From: Scenedesmus sp. ARA3 | Taxonomy: Eukaryota; Chlorophyta; Chlorophyceae; Sphaeropleales; Scenedesmaceae | DNA: 64,000 bases | Assembly (NCBI GenBank): GCA_004335835.1 | Contig: RWJK01001377.1 | Location: 124,001-188,000, forward strand | Reading direction: 5' to 3' | Shown here: positions 47,501 through 59,006 of the stretch, one piece after another | Layout of the letters: each line of letters begins with the position of its first letter | Position numbering within the stretch: the first letter of the stretch is position 1 | Position numbers and translations under genes: made by a program | Notes under the pieces: model-generated | The model's database searches: none | Told to the model about the DNA's origin: nothing | The model's input: only the letters and a program-made list of their open reading frames with translations

Positions 47501-50499
47501 AAACCTGCCCCGGAAGGCGCGGCTTAGGGCTTTGCGGCCCGCGTACGCGCCGGGAGGGTTTTGTGTGGCGAAGAGCATAAAGTGCGGGTGGGGCCGCACG
47601 ACTTCTTGCAGCTCTGGTACAAACAGCTCCCGGTTGTCATCCAGCAGCCTGCGGGGTGCAGCGGTGGATGCAGTGGTGGCGGATGGGAGGTGGCCAGCAG
47701 GGGCAGCAGAAAGAGGTGTCTTGGACATGACATATACTCACGAGGTGCACAACGGTAGATGACACACACTGCTGACACCTACTGTAATCGTCTGGATTGT
47801 ATGCATGAAACATGCAGGGTACTGTTGTGAAGGGTTGTGGGGAAGCTACTATCAGAGAACACCCATCGGGCGCCAGGCCCTAGTGCTGTCAGCGAATCTT
47901 CCCCTGGCATGTGCTGTGCGCCCCATCTGAAACTCCTGCCGCTGTAGACGCGTCAGGGCAGGAGGGATTAACAGGGGTGCATGGACAAACAACACACTCA
48001 CACACATGTCTTGCCTCCAGCACTCCACACACCGAATGTGCCAACCTGACAAGCCACCATTGATGACTGCAAATGCATGATCCCTGGAAGACTGATTTGG
48101 TTGCAACCAAGCAGCGTCACACGCCTGTCACTACTCCGCAGTGTCACCATAGCCTGCAGCGCCCCACCCACCTGTTGAGTGCCTCCAGCACCTCAGTGGG
48201 GGCCAGGTTGAGCTCATCCAGCACCACCCAGTGCCCACAGCGCAGCGCAGTCACCAGCGCACCCTCGCGGAACACCAGTCGGCCTGCAGGCACACGCATG
48301 CATGTGTTGGTCTGGCTGTACTATGTGCTTTGTTGCTACCATGCATGCACGCTGTGTGTCTGAAACGCAGCCAATCAGTACTAACACCGGCGTTCAGGAT
48401 GGAAACAACCAGCCACACGCACACGATACACAGCCTGCAGCAAGCTGACGACCCATGTACAGCTGACGCACAGCAAAGGTAACACAGACAATGCTGCGCA
48501 TTGCATCTAGTGCATGTTTGCTGCTGCTGTGCTCACCCTGCTCATCAGGCACCCAGCTGCCCAGGTACTCCTGCAGGTCTGTGTGCTGGTGGTTGTTGAT
48601 GCGCACAAACTTGTGGCCGGTCTGCGCAGCCAGATACGCCACCAGGCTCGTCTTGCCGCTGCTGGTGGGGCCCTGCAGATATTGAAAACACAGCATCCGT
48701 CAGCAGCAAAAGACCTAGCAGCACAGGTGATCCACCGTCCTCAGCAGACTCCGCGACATGAACACAGCAAGTAAATTGTTGATCATAGCGGCGCAACAAA
48801 AATGCAGGCAACAGCAGTTGAATCCACGTCACAAAGCACACTGATCTCAGCCGCAGCCCACCTGCAGCAGGATGGGGTGCTTGTGTGCCAGCACGCAGCG
48901 AGCCAGGTTGCACAACTGCTGCCGCACGCTGGGCGTGAGCACAAAGCGGCGCGCCGAGCCGTCATCATCGCTGCCCAGGGCAGGCAGCGGCAGCGGCCCC
49001 CGCTCCAGCCAGAACTGCTCAAACAGCACGTGGCTGTCTCCTGGGCTGGCCGGTGCACGCATCAAGCCCTGCATAAATGGTTTCATCAACAGGAAGTGGG
49101 GTGCCAAACTGCATATCAGTTGAGATAGGGGAGGCCCTTACAGGCAGCTGCTTGATTGCTTTGTTTGCTAATGGCAGGTGCAGCAACGCGCGGTGCGGTT
49201 GTGAACAGCAATGAGGTGGGTCTGACACTCCTGCCAAGTCCCATGTACGCTGGTTGCAGCAAAATACTAGCCATGCTCATCCTGCAAGCCTCTGCACCTC
49301 ACATCAATAACACCACCTCCTGCCACACCAAAGCTAACCAATTCCCCAAACCCCAACCCGCCCCGCACACACCTTGAGGTTCTTTGCGCCGCCAGGCAGC
49401 AGGTGCTGCGCCATGATGCCCGCCAGCCTGGCCCCAGCCTCGGGCGAGAGCTGCGTGAGGAAGCTCATGCTGAAGCCATCCCACAGCGCACGCTGCAGCC
49501 CGTACGCGGGCGCGGCGCGGCGCGCATAGTCCAGCGCGCGGCACAGCGAGCGCAGTGAGTAGGCGGGGCGCTGGCCCGCGCCGTCTGTGAGGCGGCTCTC
49601 CTGCAAGCAGGCAGAAAAGGCAGGAACATCGTAAGCCGATGATTGCAGAAAGACGTGCAGCACCGGCACATCCAGGCCACGGGCAAGGCAGCAGCTGCAG
49701 GCGTCCAGACTCGAGAGATGCATGCAGGCATGGCACATCGCTGCTCCAAAGGCATCACCAAATACATCCGACAGACCAGCACCACCAGCCCTCAACAAAT
49801 TGCTTGCAATCTCTACTCACCGCCTCAGCCTTGGCAGCCAGGTACAGGTCCACCACAGCGTCCACAGGCGGCGCAGGCGCGGCTCCTGCAAGGTAGCCGC
49901 CCACCAATTGTCCCAGGTCCTGCCTGCTGCGCGGCTCCCCCACCCAGAACTCACTAAACCTACTGCGCAGCTGCGGCGGCAGATCCCGCTTGCCCGCATC
50001 TGTCGCAGGGTTCATCGCTGCAACCAGCCTGAAGCCAGGATGCCTTGGCACCACACACACGTCACCACGCTCCACCAGCAGCAGCCCTGTTGAGGCATCA
50101 GCTGCTGCTGCAGGCTCTGCTGCTGACAAGGCTCCTGCGCTGCCAACACTACCACCAGGCGCAGCAGCAGCAGCAGCAGCAGCAGCAGATCCGGCAGGCG
50201 CATGTGCTTCCAGTATGCCTGCAATCCTCTCAAGCACTTCCGGCGGAGCCAAATTAATCTCGTCCAGCAGCAGCCACCAGCCGTGCTTCAAAGCTTTGAC
50301 TAGCGCACCCTCCACAAAGGCAAAGGCAAAGCCGCCTTCTGCTGCTGCTGACGCTCGCTCCGCTGCATCCACGTCAGCAGCAAAGCGGCGCCACTCCCGC
50401 ACCAGCTGCGCCGACAGCGGCGCCATAGCGCTGCTGCTGCTGCTCGCTGCCTTACTGCCTGCACCTGCTGCTTCTGGGGCTGCTGCACTGCCAGCCTCA

Positions 50500-50531
<32 letters not shown>

Positions 50532-50688
50532 AGCAGCGGCTTTTGACACCTTGCGCTTCTTGGTAGGCTTGCTTCCTGCTGCAGCTGCTGCAGCCTTGCC
50601 CTTACTGCCTGCCTTGCCGCGCCCGCCCCCACCAGCTGCATCTGCAGGCACAACATCAGCTGCGCCATCTGCCATGTGTGTGTCGCCG

Positions 50689-50727
<39 letters not shown>

Positions 50728-53700
50728 GGCTTGCTGCTGCTGGCACCTGCTGCTGCTGCTGCTGGCTGGTCCAGCTTGAGCTTTGCAATGGCTGTCTTGT
50801 AGGCTGCCAGCAGGTGGCTCCACTTCTTGCGCTGCGCGTACTTCACTGTGCGCGAAAGGAACTCCTCGTTGTTGCCCCTGCAGATGAAGCGCAAAGTCAG
50901 CAACAGCAAGGCCAGTTGCAACAGGTGGGCAACTCAGCAGCAAAGCAGCCTACTCTGACTAAACACATTGCTACCTGTTGCCACACTAGCTGTCTGGCCC
51001 TGCACTGCGCAAAACACCCCTACGGTACATGCAGTGGCTTTTATGTAGCTGCTTCACCATCTGCAGCACGGGTGTTCGCTGCATGCTGCCTGCTCACCCC
51101 CCAAACAGCATGCCCGCCACACACCATCAGCAAGCCACCAGCCACCAACTTCCGCTTGCTCCCAACCCCCGCACTCCCCTGCCTCTGACACCCGCAGCTG
51201 CGCAGTGCGGCTCCTACACCCTCTAGTGAACCCAAAACTCCCAAACCCCACTCACTTCTTCCAGGTGCGCCGCAGCAGCTCCCCAAACGGCTCCAGCAGC
51301 GGCAGCAGCGCCTCACCCACTCCCACAGGCTTGTAGCCACCCAGCAGGTCACTGCTGTCCGTCTGCTGGCTCATGTTGAAGGCCACCAGGTTAGCCCCCA
51401 CCAGCCGTGCCAGCTGAGACAGTGTGGTGGTCTTGCCAGTGCCTGTCTCTCCCACCAGCAGCACAGCCTCACTGCGTGATAGGCACACGCCCACACGCTC
51501 CATGATGCGTAGCGCCAGGCCCGTTGCGCTGAAGCAACCGAGGCCGCTGGTGGCGACAGCAGAGGTGGACGTGGCGGCAGCATGCAGCGGCAGGACAGCA
51601 CGGCCGACCTGCAGGAGCAGCAGAGGTGGCATGATGCATTAAGGGTAGTCCCAGTTAACAGTGGCCCAAGCAGACGCATGATCAAGCCCGGCGCAAAGGA
51701 GGCAACCCTCATTTGAAAAACACCCTGCTCAACAAGCACACCTGCAGCTCATTGCTGCCCAGGTGCATGTGGGGCTTGGCGAGCTCCTCATACTGCTCAG
51801 CAGCAGCAGCAGGCCCAGCCAGGCCCCACAGCCCTGCCAGTGCCGCCAGCAGCCGCAGCTTGCTGTCATGCTTGGCCACCAGGCCAGCAAACAGGTCAGC
51901 AGCCTCATGGAAGGCAGCCAGCTTCAGCTGCTCATCCAGCCGCGCCAGGTCAGCAACTTGAACTGCATTTGCAGCTGCTGCTGCTGCAGCGTCTGCGCTG
52001 TTACTGGCAGCAGCAGCTGCTGCTGCTGCTGCTGCTTTCTTGCTGGCCTTGCTGCCCTTGACCTTCTTTCCTGCAGGTGTAGCAGCTGCAGCAGCACTGC
52101 TGCGCCGCAGCGTGCGCAGCAGCAGCGGGCCGTGGCAGGCAGCCATGCGGCCGCACCACTTGATCAGGTCCCTGCTGCTGAACTGCCGGCCCAGCGACAG
52201 GGACAGCTCCCCGGGCCGCACCCCTGCGCCCGCCAGCGCTGCTGCTGCAGCCTGCTGCGCCCATGATGCCACTGCAGAGCCAGGCCCTGCTGCTGATGAT
52301 GCTGATGCTGATGCTGCATGGCCACCTGCCATTTGGACTAGGCGTACAGTTGCTTGTGCAATAGGCAGCAGCGGCCCAAGGTCAGGGAACAGCCCTTGCA
52401 GGATGCTCAGCTGCTCCGCCTCTGTCGGTGCTTGCAGGACAACTTTGGACCACATGCCACCCAGCACATCTGCTGCTGTGCTGCTGCTGACCGCCACAGC
52501 CCCAGCACCTGCTGCTGCGCTGCTGCTGGTGGTGGTGACTGTGCCCAGCACCTGAAAGCCTGGCGCTGCTGTCAGAACCTGCCCCCTGCTGGGTATGTGC
52601 AGCACGCCGCTCTCCAGCAGCGGCAGCAGTGCAGCCAGCACATCAGGCGGTGCAGTGTCAATGCCCTCAATGACAACCCAGCGGCCCTCTGCTACTGCAC
52701 GAGCCAGCGGCCCCATCTGCCACACAAACTCGCCGGGTACTGAGCTGCAGGTGTAGCTGCCAAGCAAACTCTTTGCATCCTGCTGGTCGTCCAAGTGCAG
52801 CCACAGCGCGCTGCTGTCGTTGCCGGTAGCTGCTGCTAGCGCGCGTATCAGCGTGGTCTTGCCGCAGCCTGCGGGGCCCTCCACGACGACAGGCGAGTTC
52901 TGGCAAAGTGCCAGCGCTGCAGACTCTAGAGCTGCTGTCATGCCAGGGGTCTGCACCAGCCTGCCCCATGTTACTGCGCCGGCTGCTGCACTGCTGGAGC
53001 TGGCGCTGCTGCTGCTTTCGCTCTTTGCAGGCACCTCCAAACCGCACACCCGTACAAAGCCCTTGGCAGGTGGCAGCTCCTGCTGCTGCTGCTGCTGTGA
53101 TTCAGGCTGAGCAATGCTGCTGCTGCAGCAAGGAGCGCCTTGCTCGCATGGCTGCCAGCACTGCGCTAGCTGCAGTGCTACTGCGGTGCGTTCCTCGTCC
53201 CACCTGCAGCAGTTACAACAATAGGCCGCACCATATGGTTGTGTTAACACACTGACCTAGCTAGCAAGCGCTCAAACAGCAGCCGAGTGCCAGGGGCCAC
53301 CTACTCAAAGGACACAGGGAATGCAAGTGGTGTGCAACTGGCCAGTAACATTACAACACAGGCACAGACATAACGCAGACAATAGACATAGTGAAGCAGT
53401 GTTTGGCTCAGGGTCGTAAGCATGTTTGCGTTCAGTGGGGTGTCGAAGCAGCCCCTCGCACAAGAGGTGTCAGAAGGTGTGCTGTGTTCATCAGCGCCAA
53501 ACACCGTGTCACAAACTTCAGTTTGTCCACACATACCACAGGATATTACATAACACCGCCAACCAACCTGCCGTCTGCATTATCATGTAAGCTTGCTTGG
53601 CATGCAACCAGCACCACAAACCTTCATGAAGAGAGAATGGTGTTGAGACCAGGCCAACTGCGGAAAACACGGAAATAACTACAGGGAACTTTCTCACCTC

Positions 53701-54694
53701 ATCTGTGCTGCCACCAGCTGCTCCTCACTCAGCTGCTGCTGCATCAGCCGCTGCTGCAGTGCATCACTTAGCCCCAGCAGCAGCGCGATGCCGCGCACAG
53801 CCACCCAGCGCACCAGCGGCCGTGTGTGGTTCAGCAGCCTGAACCACAGCGCACCCCGCCAGGTCAGACCCAGCCTAGGGTTCAGCTGCAGGGCTCGCAA
53901 CACTGCCAGCGCCAGCAGCTCTTGCGCCTCTGCTGCTGCTTCATCTTGCTGCTGCTGCTGGGCTGAGACAAGTGTTGCCAGGGGGCACTGGATGTGCCTG
54001 AACAGCCGTTGAAGCAGCCTGCAGGTAGGAGACACGATTGTGTCAGGATGATAGCAGCACACCATCTGCGATGCTGACAAACTGAGCTGGCCCACAACAC
54101 AGTACAGGTTGCCTGGTGTTCGAAACACACCGGCCTTGCACACAAGCCGACGCAGGCAGCAGCATGCTGATGCAAGGCAGGTGCAGGCATGGCCCCCCTG
54201 CCCTCACCTGCTGATGTTTGGGTTGAACTCCAGCAGCCGCAGCGCCGCAGTTGCAGCAGCTGTGTCACCCACCCCCATCCCACTGGCCGTGCCCGACTGC
54301 ACTGCATCCACCAGCAAGCTCAGCATGCCCAGCAGCCTGCCCCTCAGGCTGCTGGCGGCAGCCAGGGTTGTGGCGGGATGCACCAGCAGCCGCTGCCACA
54401 TGTCCAGCACCTGCGCATGGTCCTGCGTGGCATAGAATGATGAAAATGAAGTGAAACGTGCTGCTGACAAGGTGTATGATGTGAGGCAGGAAGATGTGCA
54501 TGTACAGTTGCTGCTGCTGCTGCTGCTGCCAGCATGTGTTCCGAGCGTGATGTGCCGGCATGACTCCCGAAGCGCCGGCTGCGCCAACTTTGACGACTTA
54601 CCTTGGTTGAACAAGCCGCTTGCACCGCCTGATCGGCCTGTAGTAAAGTCAGGCTCGCAGCCATGGCCTGCAAGCAGCCCTGCAAGTCCGCCAT
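27076..54694 (-). CDS. MDN1: midasin (MDN1/Rea1), six-AAA ATPase of 60S ribosome assembly
   Basis: A dynein-like ATPase that removes assembly factors from pre-60S particles in the nucleolus and nucleus. Twenty-three exons close in frame to 6,887 residues; exon starts (descending) are 54694, 54422, 54018, 53203, 51608, 50877, 49600, 49068, 48672, 48283, 47648, 47063, 46628, 45663, 45265, 44482, 44027, 43077, 42686, 41279, 39981, 34816 and 30099. Six AAA modules are visible through their Walker A motifs: GPAGCGKTT, GETGTGKTT, GPTSSGKTS, GETGTGKTS, GSPGVGKTS and GPGGSGKTS. Walker B motifs of modules 2-5 read L-DE-N; module 1 (VIEGID) and module 6 (LLDNAN) are degenerate. The two largest exons (39981-35344 and 34816-30539) form the Ala/Gln/Leu-rich linker. 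The last carries the Asp/Glu/Gln-rich region and the C-terminal MIDAS domain with DDSRS (about residue 6637). Yeast Rea1 is about 4,900 and human about 5,600 residues; the excess is mainly homopolymer tracts. The start ATG (MADLQGC) is the only one leading its exon. Confidence 0.96.
30107..30159 (+). repeat. (CAG)n array before the last MDN1 exon
   Basis: CTG in the sense direction of MDN1. The array ends a few bases before the acceptor TGTCCAG of the exon starting at 30099. Confidence 0.9.
34771..35110 (-). repeat. triplicated exon-start segment in MDN1
   Basis: Three head-to-tail copies (about 34771-34875, 34900-35000 and 35029-35110) each contain an acceptor followed by GAGGAGGCGGAGGCTGAC and ACAAGGCTGCCTTC. 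Only the downstream copy (34816) runs into the long exon. The other two lie in the intron. Confidence 0.92.
44486..44572 (+). repeat. longest ungapped (CAG)n array, at an MDN1 3' splice site
   Basis: About 29 perfect CAG units, which read CTG in the MDN1 sense strand and end directly in the CTGCAG acceptor of the exon starting at 44482. Confidence 0.95.
45634..45838 (-). repeat. duplicated exon-14 start in MDN1
   Basis: 45634-45718 holds the start of the exon with the fourth Walker A motif. 45760-45838 repeats it in the upstream intron, including the acceptor and the coding words for CLRHQEPVLL, after which the copy diverges. Confidence 0.88.
45987..46135 (-). repeat. interspersed repeat, copy A
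   Basis: About 146 bases in an MDN1 intron, nearly identical to copy B at 47832-47977. It contains a short inverted repeat (CTCCTGCC / GGCAGGAG) at one end and an open frame with RQEFQMGRTAHARGRFADST. It does not encode part of MDN1. Confidence 0.88.
47832..47977 (-). repeat. interspersed repeat, copy B
   Basis: The second copy, in a different MDN1 intron about 1.85 kb away and in the same orientation. It differs from copy A by a few substitutions and a small difference near TAGACGCGTCAGGGCAGG. Sequences outside the matching block are unrelated. Confidence 0.88.
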
Positions 54695-55428
54695 GTTCAG
54701 CACTGATGCGTGCCCAAGTTTACCAACACACTATTATAACGCTATACATGTTTGTGAAGACACTTTTGTCAGCAAAAAGTCACGCGCGCAGCCGATCGAC
54801 AATGGTTTGCAGCGTATAGTACGTGCAGCTGCCCCTGCTCAGTCGAAACAAAGTGAAACGTACCACAGTCTGCCGAATGTTTGGCTGTCATACCGTGTGT
54901 TGTTCAGTGCAGCAGTTACAGTAACAAGGTGTCACTTGTCATGTGTCACTTAACCCTGCCTCAAGCTGTGCGCTTGATTCTGCCTTTTCTTCCTGGGTTC
55001 TTTCAAGGCACTTTTTGTTGATTTTCTGTCACTGCATGAGTGCCTCCATCTCTATCACCCGTACGTGCCAGGCACTGCTGTTTGCGGGAGACGTGACAAG
55101 TTGCTCATGCTAGCAGGCCTCTGCAAGTCCCAACACATCCAGCACGTGCTGTGAAGTGTTCAGCTTTTATCACCAGCTATATTATACCTAGTATCATCAA
55201 GGATGTCGACGTTTCCTGCATGTGTTCGGATTGCTTGGCTTGCCCTTGCAGACCCTGAACCTGCCTCCAGTGGTTACAAATGCGCTGTCAACATGCTGCG
55301 GTGCAGCCGACATCTGTACGTCTCATGCGCTTGTTGGCATATTCATGACCTTTCGGACAGCTCATGCATGACTCTTTGCCGTTGGCTCTGGAAGACCGTT
55401 AGTCGCTCTTCTTCCTCGCTGCACAGCA
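54695..55428. promoter_or_regulatory. divergent promoter region, MDN1 / Lunapark
   Basis: About 730 bases between the start codons of two divergent genes. A TATATTATA word near 55180-55188 could serve the plus-strand gene, about 245 bases before its ATG. No other motif is convincing. Confidence 0.45.
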
Positions 55429-56323
55429 ATGGGCAACAGCTCAAGCAGATTAGATCGCTTTGCTGGAACTTACGAAAAGTCGTTTGCACGCATAGAGAAG
55501 GATGTAGAGCGGCTTAAGGTGGGTGACCTCACAGCAGAACTGTGCCATGTGCAGCAACAGGAGAAGCATTTCAGCACAGCCTTGATGCTCATGTCAGCTC
55601 ACTCAACGTTCCCCCGTTCAGGATCGGGCTGCGGCTCGTGCTAAGCGTAAAGCCGCTTTGAGCAGATGGTGTTCAGCTGCTGTGGTGCTGGCAGTGGCTG
55701 TTGCAGTGGCTATCATCTACCAGGTAAGTGGCCCACAAGCTCGAGGTGCTTCACCACCTTCATCACAACCCCTTTGGTGAATGCTTGCAGCAGGCTGGAC
55801 TTCAAGCATCTGTGTCAGCAGTGACTTGGATGGGCCAACTCGCCGCACAGGCCTTTCCTGCAGCCTGAAACCTGCTGCTCCTTCTGCTGCAGGTGCAGCG
55901 GCGACCACTGGGCTACTACAGCTACCAGCAGCACCTGTACAGAGTGGGTGGTGCCATGGCGCTGCCGCTTGTCGCGTTTGCAGTGCAGTGGCTGCTGGTG
56001 GTGCTGCTGGGTGTTGCAGAGGGCAGGGACAGCAGGAAGCTGAAAAGCCTGGAGACTGCCAAGCGCAGCATGATCAAGGAGCTCAAGGTGAGCCACAGCT
56101 GTATACACCTGCAAGCATCAGCTTGCTTGCAGGCACAGTTTATGTTGTTTAACAGCAGTTGCAGACACGCAGATCACCATGGTATGCCTGCAGGTGCACC
56201 GGCAGTTGCTGCATGCAGGCATGCTTGCAGGATTAATACTAGCATCATGCGCTCGACCTTGGGCAGGTGTATGCCTTGTAGATTGCGTGGGTGTGTTACT
56301 CTTGTGCATCAACAACATTGCTG

Positions 56324-56362
<39 letters not shown>

Positions 56363-57799
56363 AGGACATGACACGCTATGATAAAATCAAGTCGCTGATA
56401 GACAAGTTTGACCCAGATGCACGCCCAGCACTGCCCTCAGCAGCAATGATCATGGCAGGTACGATGGCTTAATGGCGCCAAAGAACAAACATGTGCACTC
56501 TTGCGCACAAGTTGCAGTAACGCACAACTGCAGCAAGCACAGTGCGAGGCATGACAGCATGATGTCATGTGGCACAGCAACCCAAGATGAATGGATTTGA
56601 GGTGTGACCAAGTGCTGTGGTGCTTGCACGTGTGCCAGGTAAGCTTCAGTGCTCGTGTGCTAGGCTGGCAGCAGGCTAGGTTGCGGATACTTCGCTAAAT
56701 CAATGCTCCACCTCTGCTCCTGTAGGCTATGAGCAAGGGACGCCAGCGCAGCTGGGCTACGGTCAAGCGGGGCGGCAGCAGCAGCAACGCCAGCGGCAGC
56801 CGCAGCAGCAGCGCTCGGGCAACCAGATGCCTGCCCTGCTTGCTAAGGGCTCTGGCCAGGTGGCTGGTGCTGCTGCATACGCAGTTGCGGGTGCTGGCAA
56901 GGCCATCATGCCGCTGTTTGACAAGCTGGCAACAACACTCATCTCTGACAACCCGATGCTGCTGGAGGACCTGCGGTGCGCAGCATGGTGCAGCTTCTAT
57001 TGCAGGACTGTTCATGTGGCTGCTTGCAATGCTGTATGGAGCCACTGAAGCTGGAGTTGATGTCAGCAGCATGTTTGGGAGATCTGCAGTCATACGCTGC
57101 TAATGGTAGTAGCTGCTGTTGCGATCCACCTGCGCACCCACTATCACCTGATCACATCGCGCTGTTGCTGTTGCTGGTTCCTGCCTTTGCAGGCGCACGC
57201 AGATGCAGGTGCAGGAGGCAGAGATGCGCATGGTTGGCGCCCTGCAGGACAGCTGCAACGTCAAGTTTGAAAACATAGCGCTGAAGCAGCGCCTGATTGA
57301 GCTAGAGAAGCAGCTGGACCTGCCGCAGTCGTTTGACCCAGAGGTGCTGCAGGAGCAGCTGCAGCAGCAGCATGCACAGGCGCAGCAGCTGCCTTGGCTG
57401 ATGCAGCAGTGCGTGCCAGCTGAGCAACAGCAACCGCAGCTGGAAGGGCCACCAGGGCAGGAAGCGGATGCTGCTGCTGCAGCTGCAGGAGACAGGGGCG
57501 GCAGTACTGGCAGCGGCTCGTGGCCAGGAGAGGCAGCAGCAGGCAGCAGCTGGGGTGGCGATGGCACGGCGCTGCCACAGCAAGGCGCGATCAGTGCGCC
57601 AGAGACGCCCTGCGCGCCTGCTGCAGCTGCTGGCAGCAGCAAGCAAGGGGCAGAGGGGCTGGGTGGAGCGGAAGCGGCAGGTGGTGCTAGCTCTGCTGCT
57701 GGCAGCGTGATGGGGGAGGGGCTGCTGAGTGCAGCAGCAGAGGAGGCTGGCGACAGTCAGGGCTTGAGGCAGCGGAGGGGAGCCACTGCAGCAACATGA
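55429..57799 (+). CDS. LNP: Lunapark-like ER three-way-junction protein
   Basis: Lunapark proteins sit in the endoplasmic reticulum membrane and stabilise tubule three-way junctions. Six exons close in frame to 445 residues: 55429-55518, 55622-55723, 55893-56087, 56365-56458, 56726-56975 and 57193-57799. The start MGNSSS fits N-myristoylation, as in known Lunaparks. An acidic/basic helix (EKSFARIEKDVERLK) is followed by two hydrophobic segments (about 46-63 and 81-103) separated by a short loop. A Lys-rich coiled coil comes next (KLKSLETAKRSMIKELK), then YDKIKSLIDKFDPDA, which matches the family's Y-K-x-L-x-RFDP stretch. The segment DKLATTLISDNP resembles the sequence before the family's zinc ribbon, but the four ribbon cysteines are missing. 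Instead the chain continues as a predicted helix (EAEMRMVGALQD to LKQRLIELEKQLDL) and a Gln/Ala/Gly-rich tail. Length is close to human LNPK (428). Confidence 0.78.
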
Positions 57800-58500
57800 G
57801 CGTAGCGCGGGTGGCGGATCTAATTGTGCAGGTGCTCTCTGTGTGTACGCTAGGCTGCTGCAGGAGCAGCATGCCACAAAGACTCGTGCTGCGCTGAAAT
57901 CATGCGCTGGAATGCAGGGTCTTATGGTAACCAATGCTGGCCTAAATAACATTCGGAGGGCCAGTCTTACGGCACCAGGGCATGAATGAAGGAAATGTGT
58001 GCGCATAATTACAGTGTGGCTGGTGGCCACCTGCCAAGTGGCTGGACTGGTTGGGGGCCCTTCTAGATGTGTGAGTGAGCATTATGTTGCATTCAGCTAT
58101 TGCAAAAAGTATATCCTGCCACTACTGATACTGCTCTGCTGGCGCTGTACTACACCAGTTGGCTAGTAGCCAACAACATTGGATAGATCGATGTTTGAGA
58201 GCTCGCAGCCATGTGAGGCTGCATCACGCCTAAACTCGGGCGATCTTGTCGTGTCGAATCGCCGATCGGAGTTCTTTTCGCTGACCAGGTCGAAGAAGGT
58301 GGTATGTTGACCGTGGTTCTACGTCGCTATTTTCGGTGATAAGGCTCTCTCTGCTAGCAGGTAAAGTCACGCATTACTGTTATAGTTTGTTGATCGTATG
58401 ATGAATCCCTGTGCTAGCCTTCATTTCAGCAGCCCTCCAGTGGTTTCTTGAATTACTGTGCCCAGGACTCCTGTTGAACAGCAGCTCAGCCAGTTGCACC
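57800..58500. other. spacer between LNP and the MDR gene
   Basis: About 700 bases between two plus-strand genes. It holds the LNP 3' UTR and the promoter of the MDR gene. An out-of-frame ATG at 58401 precedes the chosen MDR start. No gene or repeat seen. Confidence 0.4.
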
Positions 58501-58972
58501 ATGAGAGCTTATGTAGCCCATGGCATCAACAGCAAGGACCCTTTGTCAACGTTCAAGTACACAACCACACACCCTTTGCTTGAGCAGCCTCCCACAGACA
58601 GCTCAGTCCTTGTCAGTGTTGCGTATGCCAGTGTGAACCCAGCAGACATACAATACGTGAATGGGGTGTACGAACACGCCCCTGCACACCCCATGCCCCA
58701 CTTCCCATGCCCTCTGGGAGTGGATGGAGCCGGAGTGGTGGTGGCCATAGGCAGCAAAGTCACGCAGTTCAAAGTGGGTGATCATGTCCTGGGATTACAC
58801 CAGCGCATGGATGAGGGCAGCTGGGCTGAGGTTGCTGCCTTTGAAGAGTCGGAGCTAGCAGTAAAACCAGCGGGAGTGTGCTGGCAGCTAGCAGCGGCTG
58901 CACCAGTCGCAGGAGTAACGGCGTTGTCAGCGCTGCTGTGCTGCCCTGTCCTCAAGCTGTTCTTTGAACAAC

Positions 58973-59006
<34 letters not shown>

